Of a stretch of DNA of 14,945 nt, positions 1 through 6,656 are shown piece by piece. Origin of the DNA: Pseudomonadota bacterium (GTDB lineage: Bacteria; Pseudomonadota; Gammaproteobacteria; Steroidobacterales; Steroidobacteraceae); NCBI GenBank assembly GCA_021808035.1, contig JAKBCG010000023.1:1-14945 (forward strand), written 5' to 3'. The notes under the pieces were generated by a model. The model had not been told where the DNA came from. It was given only the letters and a program-made list of their open reading frames with translations, and searched no databases. The position numbers and the translations under genes are program-made. Within the stretch, counting starts at the first letter, position 1; the number at the start of each line of letters is the position of its first letter.

Positions 1-1
1 G

Positions 2-409
2 ACCGGCGGCAATGCGCTGAAGTTCTACTCCTCCGTGCGGATGGACATCCGGCGGATCGGCGCGATCAAGAACGGCGAGGAAGTCGTCGGCTCGATGACC
101 CGCGTGAAGGTCGTGAAGAACAAGGTTGCGCCGCCGTTCCGCGAGGCCGAGTTCGAGATCATGTACGGCTCGGGCATCTCCAAGGAGGGCGAGCTGATCG
201 AACTCGGGGTGCTGCATAATTTGGTCGAGAAATCCGGTTCGTGGTACAGCTACAACGGTGAGCGGATCGGCCAGGGCAAGGAGAACGCCCGCACATTCCT
301 GCAACAGCACCCGGAGGTCGCCGCGGACCTCGAGACGAAGCTGCGGACCAAGCTCGTGCCGGAAAAGGCGACGATGAACCGCGGCGGCGGCGAGGCGAAG
401 GAGGCCTAG
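2..409 (+). CDS. recA: RecA recombinase, 3' part only (5' end outside window)
   Basis: This is the C-terminal 135 residues of RecA, the ATP-dependent DNA strand-exchange protein that also triggers LexA cleavage in the SOS response. The reading frame is open from base 2 and begins TGGNALKFYSSVRMDIRRIG, the strongly conserved end of the RecA core. It continues through VKVVKNKVAPPFREAEFEI and the C-terminal domain with WYSYNGERIGQGKENA. It ends with a short tail rich in Glu and Lys and a TAG at 407-409. An internal GTG at 35 is not the true start, because family homology continues upstream of it. recX follows immediately in the same frame, so the two are probably co-transcribed. Identity is very certain; only the N-terminal part with the Walker motifs is missing because of the window edge. 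Confidence 0.97.
   Translation, partial: TGGNALKFYSSVRMDIRRIGAIKNGEEVVGSMTRVKVVKNKVAPPFREAEFEIMYGSGISKEGELIELGVLHNLVEKSGSWYSYNGERIGQGKENARTFLQQHPEVAADLETKLRTKLVPEKATMNRGGGEAKEA
397..403 (+). promoter_or_regulatory. Ribosome binding site that decides the recX start
   Basis: AAGGAGG lies inside the last codons of recA and is complementary to the 16S rRNA 3' end. Nine bases later is CTG (413), the only start-like codon in the recX frame at a suitable distance. The TTG at 506 has no comparable site and would remove conserved residues. Confidence 0.6.
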
Positions 410-412
410 GGC

Positions 413-898
413 CTGGGCCGCGAACCGGTCGACCCGCAGGACGGCCGCGCCGCGCGCAAAGCGGCGCTCGACGCGCTCGCGCGGCGCGATCATCCGTCGG
501 CGGAATTGCTGCGGCGGCTCGCCGACCGGGGATTCGACCCCGCGCTCGCCGAGCGCGTGGTCGCCGGCCTCGTCGCCGAGAAGCTGATCGACGACGGCCG
601 GTACGTCGAGAACCTGATCGCCTACCGCGCCGGTCGCGGCCAGGGGCCGTTGCGGGTCCGCAGCGATCTACGCCGGGCCGGCGTCGACGCGGAACTCGTC
701 GAGGCAGGGATCGACGGCTACCGCGGCTGGCTCACCGCGCTGGAATCGGCCCGGCGCAAGAAATTCGGCGCGGTGCGCCCGCAGGCGTACGCCGAGCGCA
801 TGCGGCAGGCGCGGTTCCTGAGTTACCGCGGTTTCACGAGCGCCCAGATCCATTCCGTTCTAGGATCGGGCGTGGACATCGAAGACTGGGCGACATGA
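413..898 (+). CDS. recX: RecX regulatory protein, inhibitor of RecA; probable CTG start
   Basis: RecX binds RecA filaments and limits their extension. The product has the family's three-helix repeat layout: ALDALARRDHPSAELLRRL, then GFDPALAERVVAGLVAEKLIDDGRYVENLI, then the C-terminal block QARFLSYRGFTSAQIHSVLG. Homology begins well upstream of the first TTG (506), near codon 10 after the recA stop. No ATG or GTG exists in this frame between the recA TAG (407-409) and residue 31. The best start is CTG at 413, which has a near-perfect Shine-Dalgarno AAGGAGG at 397-403 and a 9-nt spacing. This gives 161 residues, normal for RecX. recX lies in the same frame as recA, so readthrough of one TAG would give a RecA-RecX fusion. 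Its TGA overlaps the alaS ATG (ATGA at 895-898). The product is certain; the start is inferred. Confidence 0.88.
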   Translation: MGREPVDPQDGRAARKAALDALARRDHPSAELLRRLADRGFDPALAERVVAGLVAEKLIDDGRYVENLIAYRAGRGQGPLRVRSDLRRAGVDAELVEAGIDGYRGWLTALESARRKKFGAVRPQAYAERMRQARFLSYRGFTSAQIHSVLGSGVDIEDWAT

Positions 899-3528
899 AA
901 CGAGAATCGCAGAAACTTCGCTACATGACGAGCGCGGAGATCCGCGCGAGCTTCCTCGAATTCTTCCGCAAGAACGGCCACACGGTCGTGCCGTCGAGCC
1001 CGCTCGTTCCGGGGAACGATCCGACCTTGCTGTTCACCAACGCCGGCATGGTGCAGTTCAAGGACGTGTTCCTCGGCAAGGACCGCCGCGACTACACCCG
1101 CGCGGCGAGCGCGCAGCGCTGCGTCCGCGCCGGCGGCAAGCACAACGATCTCGAGAACGTCGGCTACACCGCGCGGCACCACACGTTCTTCGAGATGCTC
1201 GGCAATTTCAGCTTCGGCGACTATTTCAAGCGCGAGGCGATCCACTTCGCGTGGAATTTCGTGACCGGAACCCTCGGGATCCCTAAGGAGCGCCTCTGGG
1301 TCACGGTGTTCCGCGAGGACGAGGAGGCCGAGCGCGTCTGGGTCGACGAGATCGGCGTGGATCCGACCCGCTGCGCACGCCTCGGCGAGCAGTCGAACTT
1401 CTGGCAGATGGGCGACACGGGTCCCTGCGGTCCCTGCAGCGAGATCTTCTACGACCACGGCCCGGACGTGCCGGGCGGCCCCCCGGGCTCGCCCGACGAG
1501 GACGGCGACCGCTACGTCGAGATCTGGAATCTCGTGTTCATGCAGTACGAGCGCTCCAGCGACGGCGTGCTCACGCCGTTGCCGAAGCCCTCGGTCGACA
1601 CCGGCATGGGCCTCGAGCGCGTGGCCGCGGTGATGCAAGGGGTCCACAGCAACTACGAGATCGACCTGTTCGAGTCGCTGATCCGCGCGGCCGCGACGGT
1701 CTGCGGCGTGACCGATCTCGCGTCGCCGAGCCTGCGGGTGATCGCGGACCACATTCGCGCGAGCACGTTCCTGATCGTCGACGGCGTGGTGCCATCGAAC
1801 GAGGGCCGGGGCTACGTCCTGCGGCGCATCGTGCGGCGCGCGATCCGCCATGGTTACAAGCTCGGTGTGACGCAGCCGTTCTTTCACCGGTTGGTCGGCG
1901 CGTTGGTGCGCGAGATGGGCGCGCAGTATCCGGAACTCGTCGCCGGCGAGGCGCTCGCGACCCGCACCCTCGAGCACGAGGAGGCGAGGTTCGCCGAGAC
2001 GCTCACGACCGGGATGGCGCTGCTCGACGCGGCGACCGCCGATCTCGCCGGCCGGGTGATTCCCGGCGAAACCGTGTTCAAGCTCTACGACACCTACGGA
2101 TTTCCGGTCGATCTGACGGCGGACGTGGCCCGCGAACGCGGCCTCACGATCGACCAGGCGGGCTTCGAGGCGGCGATGGCGGCGCAGCGGGATCGCGCGC
2201 GCGCGGCCAGCAAGTTCACCGCGGACCTCGGCGACTCGTTGAAGTTCGACGAGCAGACGACGTTCAGTGGCTACGAGCAGCTCGCGGATTCCGGGCGGGT
2301 GACGGCCCTGATCGCGCACGGCGCGCTCGTCGAGGTGCTCGGCGCCGGTCAGGAGGGTCGCGTGGTCCTCGATCACACGCCGTTCTATGCCGAGAGCGGC
2401 GGCCAGATCGGTGACGCGGGCGTGCTCCTCGGGGCCGCCGGTGCCCGTTTCGAGGTGCGCGACACGCAGAAGCTCGGCGCGGCGTTCGCGCACGCCGGCG
2501 TGCTCACGCAAGGCGAGATCCGCGTCGGCGACCGTCTCCAGGCGAAGGTCGACGAGGACCGCCGCCGCGCGATCGCGCGGAACCATTCCGCGACCCACCT
2601 GCTCCATGCGGCGCTGCGCGAGGTGCTCGGCGCGCACGTACAGCAGAAAGGATCGCTCGTTGCCGCCGACCGGCTGCGGTTCGACTTCTCCCACGCCCGG
2701 GCGATGACCGCGGAGGAACTCGGGCGCGTCGAGCGGCGCGTGAACGCGGTGATTCGCGCGAACGCGGCCGCCGAGACCCGCGTGATGAGCTTCGATGCGG
2801 CGGTCGCCGCCGGTGCGATGGCGCTGTTCGGCGAGAAATACGCGCACGACGTGCGCGTGCTGAAGATCGGCGACTTCTCGATGGAGCTCTGCGGCGGCAC
2901 CCACGTCACGCGCGCGGGCGACATCGGATTGCTCAAGATCGTCGCGGAGACCGGGGTCGCGGCCGGGGTGCGTCGCATCGAGGCGCTGACCGGCGAAGCG
3001 GCCTACGACTGGGTCGTCGATACGGAGCGGACGCTGCACGAACTGGGGGCGCTCGTCCGCGGCGGCCGCGGCGACGTGGAGCAAAAGGTTCGTGATCTGC
3101 TCGAGCGCTCGCGCAAGCTCGAGAAGGAAGTGACGCAACTCAAGGCGCGACTGGCGAGCGGCGGCAGCGGCGACCTCGCGTCCGCAGCAAGAGAAGTCAG
3201 CGGCGTGAAGGTGTTGGCGGCACGCATCGACGAAACCGATCCGCAGAGTTTGCGCAGCGCGGTCGATCGATTGAAGAGCACTCTCGGCGATGCGATCGTC
3301 GTGCTCGGTACGGCACATGAGGGAAAGGTGTCTTTTGTGGTCGGGGTTTCCCCTAACGTGACCGCGCGGATCAAGGCGGGAGAGATCGCGAGCATGGTCG
3401 CCGCCGAGGTCGGCGGGCGCGGTGGCGGCCGCGCCGATTTCGCGCAAGCCGGCGGAAATCAGCCGGAAAAGCTCTCTTTCGCGCTCGATCAAGTCGAGCC
3501 CTGGGTGCGCAGCCGCCTCGCGGATTGA
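895..3528 (+). CDS. alaS: Alanine-tRNA ligase
   Basis: AlaRS charges tRNA-Ala in the cytoplasm and edits mischarged Ser and Gly. The 877 residues match the usual full length (about 875). The class II catalytic domain starts at TSAEIRASFLEFFRKNGH and contains PLVPGNDPTLLFTNAGMVQFKDVFLG and TGPCGPCSEIFYD. The editing domain holds the zinc site: H564 and H568 in NHSATH, C666 and H670 in CGGTH. A coiled segment (about 730-760) and the C-Ala domain, ending near the glycine-rich GGRGGGRADFAQAGG, follow. Start at 895 overlaps the recX stop. A second ATG at 925 would give MTSAEIR, the usual family N-terminus; neither has a strong ribosome binding site, so 925 may be the real start. Synteny recA-recX-alaS-csrA is typical of gammaproteobacteria. 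The opposite strand carries a long open frame that is only a shadow. Confidence 0.98.
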   Translation: MKRESQKLRYMTSAEIRASFLEFFRKNGHTVVPSSPLVPGNDPTLLFTNAGMVQFKDVFLGKDRRDYTRAASAQRCVRAGGKHNDLENVGYTARHHTFFEMLGNFSFGDYFKREAIHFAWNFVTGTLGIPKERLWVTVFREDEEAERVWVDEIGVDPTRCARLGEQSNFWQMGDTGPCGPCSEIFYDHGPDVPGGPPGSPDEDGDRYVEIWNLVFMQYERSSDGVLTPLPKPSVDTGMGLERVAAVMQGVHSNYEIDLFESLIRAAATVCGVTDLASPSLRVIADHIRASTFLIVDGVVPSNEGRGYVLRRIVRRAIRHGYKLGVTQPFFHRLVGALVREMGAQYPELVAGEALATRTLEHEEARFAETLTTGMALLDAATADLAGRVIPGETVFKLYDTYGFPVDLTADVARERGLTIDQAGFEAAMAAQRDRARAASKFTADLGDSLKFDEQTTFSGYEQLADSGRVTALIAHGALVEVLGAGQEGRVVLDHTPFYAESGGQIGDAGVLLGAAGARFEVRDTQKLGAAFAHAGVLTQGEIRVGDRLQAKVDEDRRRAIARNHSATHLLHAALREVLGAHVQQKGSLVAADRLRFDFSHARAMTAEELGRVERRVNAVIRANAAAETRVMSFDAAVAAGAMALFGEKYAHDVRVLKIGDFSMELCGGTHVTRAGDIGLLKIVAETGVAAGVRRIEALTGEAAYDWVVDTERTLHELGALVRGGRGDVEQKVRDLLERSRKLEKEVTQLKARLASGGSGDLASAAREVSGVKVLAARIDETDPQSLRSAVDRLKSTLGDAIVVLGTAHEGKVSFVVGVSPNVTARIKAGEIASMVAAEVGGRGGGRADFAQAGGNQPEKLSFALDQVEPWVRSRLAD

Positions 3529-3787
3529 CCCTGCGTCGCAGCGCGTTGAGACGGTTCCTGAACGGGAGCGCCGCTGCGCCGGGCGGAGATTTTTTTGTCA
3601 CATGCGTGATAAGTTACCGATCGTGGGAAGCGTGCCACGGTATCCTGGCGACGGACTGTGACGCGCGGTGACCCGCACCGATCACGATCCCAATTCGGAT
3701 CGAACGAATCAGAATTTGAGTTGCCTACTGGAACGGGTGGTAGCCGTGATCGCGGACCAACCGCGCCGGAGGCGCCAGGAGTCGACG
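3529..3787 (+). other. alaS-csrA intergenic region, csrA leader
   Basis: This 259-bp gap holds no gene I can support. A run of seven T at 3590-3596 follows a GC-rich stretch (3566-3588) that forms only a weak stem, so termination of alaS here is possible but not convincing. Close to csrA the leader has GGA at 3768-3770 and at 3778-3780, the second inside the ribosome binding site AGGAG (3777-3781). CsrA binds GGA motifs and represses its own translation in E. coli, so autoregulation is a reasonable inference. No aspartate kinase gene (lysC) lies here, unlike in Pseudomonas. Confidence 0.5.
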
Positions 3788-4033
3788 ATGTTGATCTTGA
3801 CCAGACGGATTGGCGAGACGTTGATGATCGGTGATGAAGTGACCGTCACGGTGCTTGGCGTCAAGGGCAACCAAGTGCGCATCGGTGTGAACGCGCCGAA
3901 GGACGTTGCAGTGCACCGCGAGGAGATTTTCGAGCGCATCAAGCGCGAAGAGCACGAGGCGTCCTCGGGCCACCCGGAGGCGCTCGACGAGGTTTCCGCG
4001 GACCGGCCGGCACTGAAGCTCGGCGGCCGTTGA
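3788..4033 (+). CDS. csrA: Carbon storage regulator CsrA (RsmA)
   Basis: CsrA is a small dimeric RNA-binding protein that represses or stabilises mRNAs by binding GGA motifs in their leaders, controlling carbon flux, motility and biofilm. The product opens MLILTRRIGETLMIGD and continues VTVTVLGVKGNQVRIGVNAPKDVAVHREEIFERIK, matching the family throughout. The RNA-contacting residues L4 and R44 are both present. At 81 residues it is about 20 longer than E. coli CsrA; the extra C-terminal part is acidic then basic and is not conserved in the family as I know it. The ATG at 3788 is chosen over a GTG at 3668 because it has AGGAG six bases upstream and gives the exact family N-terminus. It lies between alaS and tRNA-Ser, as in enterobacteria. 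Confidence 0.97.
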   Translation: MLILTRRIGETLMIGDEVTVTVLGVKGNQVRIGVNAPKDVAVHREEIFERIKREEHEASSGHPEALDEVSADRPALKLGGR

Positions 4034-4076
4034 ACGGCGCGACACCGCCGGCCGATTCACGAGACATTCCAGGATT

Positions 4077-4105
4077 TTGATTTGGCCCGCGCGGGCGGGT
4101 ATCAT
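4077..4105 (+). promoter_or_regulatory. Promoter of tRNA-Ser, with GC-rich discriminator
   Basis: A -35 box TTGATT (4077-4082) and a -10 box TATCAT (4100-4105) are separated by exactly 17 bases. The -10 is followed by GCGC-rich bases (4106-4111), the discriminator typical of stable-RNA promoters under stringent control. A start near 4112 would give a leader of about 30 nt before the mature tRNA. No experimental start is known. Confidence 0.65.
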
Positions 4106-4141
4106 CGCGCGCTCCGCCGAGTGTGGAAATGCACGTCCGCC

Positions 4142-4232
4142 GGAGAGATGGCCGAGTGGTCGAAGGCGCACCCCTGCTAAGGGTGTATGGGTCAAAAGCC
4201 CATCGAGGGTTCGAATCCCTCTCTCTCCGCCA
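4142..4232 (+). tRNA. serV: tRNA-Ser (anticodon GCT)
   Basis: The 91-nt sequence folds as a class II tRNA. The acceptor stem GGAGAGA (4142-4148) pairs with TCTCTCC (4222-4228), the discriminator is G and CCA is encoded (4230-4232). The anticodon loop CTGCTAA gives GCT, reading AGC and AGT codons. There is a long variable arm (TGGGT..AGCCCA region) as expected for tRNA-Ser, and the T-arm is GAGGG-TTCGAAT-CCCTC. Its place after csrA matches serV of E. coli. Its 3' end is repeated at 4419-4433 and its T-arm is present in reverse complement at 4288-4304. Confidence 0.97.
4214..4228 (+). repeat. Direct repeat, left copy, in the tRNA-Ser 3' end (att-like)
   Basis: AATCCCTCTCTCTCC within the tRNA T-stem and acceptor stem is repeated exactly at 4419-4433, 205 bp downstream, next to an integrase gene. 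tRNA 3' ends are the usual attachment sites of tyrosine recombinases, and duplication of the end is the normal scar of integration. An rtT-like tRNA-tail repeat (as after E. coli tyrT) is the alternative. Confidence 0.6.
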
Positions 4233-4433
4233 AATACCCAGATCGCGATCGACGAGCGGCCCGGCCGTTCATCGTCGCGTGCGATGAGGATTCGAACCCT
4301 CGATCGACGAACCATCGGGTTCGACGAGCCGCCGCCAAGGCGGCGGCGTCAGGGCAGCGGCGCGCAGCGCCGATGATCCCGAGCGCTGCGCGAGGGACGA
4401 GCGGCGTCAGCCGCGAGCAATCCCTCTCTCTCC
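4233..4433 (+). repeat. Structured tail of tRNA-Ser with an inverted copy of the T-arm
   Basis: The 200 bp after the tRNA hold, in order: a hairpin CGACGA (4250-4255) / TCGTCG (4272-4277); a block GCCGTTCATCGTCGCG (4264-4279); a 17-nt exact reverse complement (4288-4304) of the tRNA T-arm region 4202-4218; a sense partial T-arm copy GGGTTCGA (4317-4324) that pairs with 4292-4299; a strong hairpin of nine GCC-type pairs (4328-4336 with 4339-4347); CGGCGC/GCGCCG (4358-4363, 4367-4372); GGACGAGCGG (4395-4404); GCGGC/GCCGC (4401-4405, 4410-4414); and finally a copy of the tRNA 3' sequence AATCCCTCTCTCTCC (4419-4433). The tail after tRNA-Arg is built the same way. No credible protein is encoded. 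Confidence 0.8.
4419..4433 (+). repeat. Direct repeat, right copy, of the tRNA-Ser 3' end (att-like)
   Basis: This is an exact 15-bp copy of 4214-4228, followed by GGCA where the tRNA has GCCA. It ends 30 bp before the integrase stop codon. It could be an attachment-site half left by an integrated element, or the end of the tail unit. Confidence 0.6.
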
Positions 4434-4463
4434 GGCAGTTCTTTCCCGATTGATCTCATGGGC

Positions 4464-5791
4464 TTAGGTGCAGGCGCCACGTTCCTGGTGCCAAATCCAG
4501 TGCCAGATGCTGAACGCCGCCGGCTGCGGCATTTCGCCCCGTCCGCTCGGCAGCCATCGCTGCAGGAGTCTCCGGAACCATCCCGTGCGTCGGCTTGGCT
4601 CGGTAATGCCAGAAATTCGCATGGAGCGGCGAATCGCCGCTACGTCTGATTCGACGGCGCCATCGGCCCACGCGGCGTAGACCTCGAGCATGGTCCGTAC
4701 GGTATGCCCGTGTTGCCGCGCCACCCACAGTGGGTTCTTGCCGAGCATGAGGTTCCAGCTGACGCAAGAATGGCGCGCGCAGTACGGACGGCGCGGGCGG
4801 ATGGGTAATCGCGCCATCGACTTCGCCCAGCGGCGGCCGGGCTCCTTGATCGAGTAGAGCGGCGAGCCATCGTCCGCGAAACAGATGTACGGGTGGCGAA
4901 TGCGCCCCTCGCGTTCAAATCGTTCACGCAGCGCAAGCTGTCGACGCATCACCGTCACTGCCCGCGGGCACAACTCAAAGATTCGGTGCACGCCAGTCTT
5001 CGTGGTTGCGCGGTCGACTCCGGCGACGCTGCCTTGTTCACGCGCAGCGTGCCGCGCCCGGCATCGAAGTCCGACACCGTAAGCGCGATCTGTTCCGAAG
5101 GTCGAAGCCTCGCGAAGAACCGGAACTCGTCGTAGTTGGCCTGGGCTTCGCCCCAGTCTTCACGAATCGCGTCGATCAATGTCTCCGCCTCGTCGATCCT
5201 GAACGGATCCGGACGAATTCGATCCTTGCGCGCCATACGACAGCCGCGAAGACCTCGTGCCGGGTTCATGTGATACGGGTGGTTGCGATACGCAAACTCG
5301 AATGCCCGGCGGAGTACGCTGATGGCGTTGTTGTAGGTCTTGCGGCTGCACCGATACGCGTCGGCCACGCGCGCCAACGTTACGTAGTCGACACGCAGGA
5401 AGGGGAGGGTGCCGATCTGCGGCCGCCACAGGGCGTTCAGTACGCGTCGATAGCCGGAAACGGTCGCCGAGGCCATATCATCGCGCCGGAATCGCGACTC
5501 GCAGTGTTCGATGAACTGGTCGAAGACCTGATCGCAGGTGCGTACTTGGGACGGATCGATCACCCGGCGAAGAAACCGGTACTCAGGGAATACCTCTTCA
5601 AATAGGAACGTGCCGGCGCGGATACGACGGCGGATATTCGAGAGTCGCTCGCGAGCCGCGCGGAGGTTATGAGTCGTGGGCGCCCGGCGAATCGTGGGCC
5701 GATACCGGACGCCGTCGAGCATGAAATCGAACTGGATGCGGTCGTTCGGCTTGGGTCGGACACCACCGGTACGCGGGCCTCTATTGGTCAT
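4464..5791 (-). pseudogene. Tyrosine recombinase (DUF3596-type integrase), broken by one frameshift
   Basis: This is a phage- or island-type integrase that would recombine attachment sites at the adjacent tRNA. The N-terminal part has an arm-binding domain (RIQFDFMLDGVRYRPTIRRA) and the core-binding domain. The catalytic domain has FFARLRPSEQIALTVSDFD with the first Arg (codon 5102-5104). The following beta-hairpin is split: LRVNKA is in one frame, and GVDRATTKTGVHR onward is in the next. About one base is missing within 5028-5032, since five bases lie where six are expected. The second half keeps YCARHSC (Arg), ARQHGH (His) and the nucleophile Tyr in LEVYAAW (4677-4679). Apart from the frameshift every catalytic residue survives, so the damage is recent or a sequencing error. 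The start is ATG at 5791 (or GTG at 5794) after GGGAG (5801-5805). The gene points towards the tRNA, as usual for this family. Confidence 0.88.
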
Positions 5792-5794
5792 CAC

Positions 5795-5990
5795 TAATAT
5801 CTCCCTTCAAACGGGTTGGGCCTGCGGCGATTCCCGTGGCGCCGCGCCGATCTGCCGTGGAACTGGCCTCGAGTAGCATGGCGCCCCGGGGGGCAGGACT
5901 CGTGCAGTTCTGACCCAAATGGATGCATAGCTTGCCAAGTGTCGCGATCTGGTTCGGTTCTTGTCCGTGCGATTCCGTGAAACTGGCTCG
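5795..5990. other. Divergent gap between integrase and antitoxin, no gene seen
   Basis: About 200 bp between the integrase start and the toxin-antitoxin promoter. A minus-strand open frame of 83 codons (5781-6032) and short plus-strand frames cross it, but none has a ribosome binding site or a sequence I recognise; an excisionase could be expected here but I do not see one. It presumably holds the integrase promoter on the minus strand. Confidence 0.4.
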
Positions 5991-5991
5991 A

Positions 5992-6020
5992 TTGAAGTCG
6001 AACCGATAAAAGACTATATT
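5992..6020 (+). promoter_or_regulatory. Promoter of the toxin-antitoxin operon, with possible operator
   Basis: The -35 TTGAAG (5992-5997) and the -10 TATATT (6015-6020) are 17 bases apart, close to the sigma-70 consensus. The -10 sits inside an imperfect palindrome GACT-atattc-AGTC (6012-6025). Phd/YefM antitoxins repress their own operon by binding palindromes over the promoter, so this is a candidate operator. Confidence 0.6.
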
Positions 6021-6048
6021 CAGTCCTGTCATGACGCCCGGAGCTTTT

Positions 6049-6327
6049 ATGCGGTATTCAACCCAGATCAGGCCGATCAGCTACCTGAAGGCCAACGCCG
6101 CCGAGGTGCTGCAGGAACTGGCAGACCAGCGACAGCCGATGGTCATCACCCAGAATGGTGAGGCTAAGGCCGTTATCCAGGACGTAGCCACGTACGAGCA
6201 GACGCAGGAAACGCTGGCGCTATTGAAGATCCTGGCACTGGGTAATCAGCAAGTCTCCCAGGGCCGTGTCAAGCCGCTCGCAGATGTTGCCAGACGCTTG
6301 CGCGCCAGCCCCCAGACGGAGGACTGA
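6049..6327 (+). CDS. Phd/YefM-family antitoxin
   Basis: The 92-residue product begins MRYSTQIRPISYLKANAAEVLQELADQRQPMVITQNGEAKAVIQDVATYEQ, the classic Phd/YefM N-terminal DNA-binding fold in which ISYLKANAAEVL and VITQNGEAKAVI are the conserved segments. The C-terminal part (about 55-92) is charged and would wrap the toxin. The start at 6049 has GGAG (6040-6043) five bases upstream and gives the normal N-terminus. An in-frame ATG at 6031 would add six residues without a good ribosome binding site. The TGA overlaps the toxin ATG by one base (TGATG at 6325-6329), the usual coupling that keeps antitoxin in excess. The pair may stabilise the island; that is inference. Confidence 0.93.
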   Translation: MRYSTQIRPISYLKANAAEVLQELADQRQPMVITQNGEAKAVIQDVATYEQTQETLALLKILALGNQQVSQGRVKPLADVARRLRASPQTED

Positions 6328-6656
6328 TGCGCCTTGAAGTCGTTCTCACCGAGGATGCTGAGCGCGACCTGGAAGACATCGTCACCCATATTGCGACGCA
6401 CGACTCGCCCCGGAGCGCTGATCACGTCCTGAACCGAATACTCGAGATCGCAGAGAGCCTTTCGGGCGCGCCGGCGCGTGGATCGCAGCCGAAGGAACTG
6501 CGTGGGCTGGGCGATCAGGAATACCGGCAGGTCTTCTTCAAGCCTTACCGGCTCATCTACCGGGTCGTTGAAGAGCGCGTGGTCATCTACCTGATCGCCG
6601 ATGGTCGACGGGACATGCAATCCTTGTTGGCGCGCCGGCTGCTGGGCGGCGGTTAA
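6327..6656 (+). CDS. RelE/ParE-family toxin
   Basis: The 109-residue product has the RelE/ParE fold signature: MRLEVVLTEDAERDLEDIVTHI at the N-terminus, the central basic GSQPKELRGLGDQEYRQVFFKPYRLIYRV, and the C-terminal VVIYLIADGRRDMQSLLARRLL. The helix-pair spacing and the EYRQVFFKPYRLIYR strand are closer to ParE (gyrase-directed) than to RelE (mRNA cleavage), but the target cannot be settled from sequence alone. The ribosome binding site GGAGG (6318-6322) is four bases before the ATG, and the start overlaps the antitoxin stop. The frame looks intact. It sits between the damaged integrase and the orphan tail copy, so it was probably carried by the mobile element. Confidence 0.92.
   Translation: MRLEVVLTEDAERDLEDIVTHIATHDSPRSADHVLNRILEIAESLSGAPARGSQPKELRGLGDQEYRQVFFKPYRLIYRVVEERVVIYLIADGRRDMQSLLARRLLGGG

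Noticed and set aside
823..3492. Very long open frame (889 codons) antisense to alaS
   Set aside because: It mirrors alaS exactly, has a composition set by high-GC third codon positions, and shows no recognisable domain. alaS is unquestionably real.
3725..4315. Minus-strand frame containing GERGIRTLDGLLTHTPLAGVRLRPLGHLS
   Set aside because: This is the antisense translation of tRNA-Ser, a well-known false protein in databases, joined to antisense csrA.
4328..4347. GC-rich hairpin after tRNA-Ser as an intrinsic terminator
   Set aside because: The stem is strong but no T-run follows, so it does not fit a standard intrinsic terminator; kept only as part of the tail element.
5781..6032. 83-codon minus-strand frame upstream of the integrase
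   Set aside because: No ribosome binding site, no excisionase-like sequence, and it runs through the toxin-antitoxin promoter.
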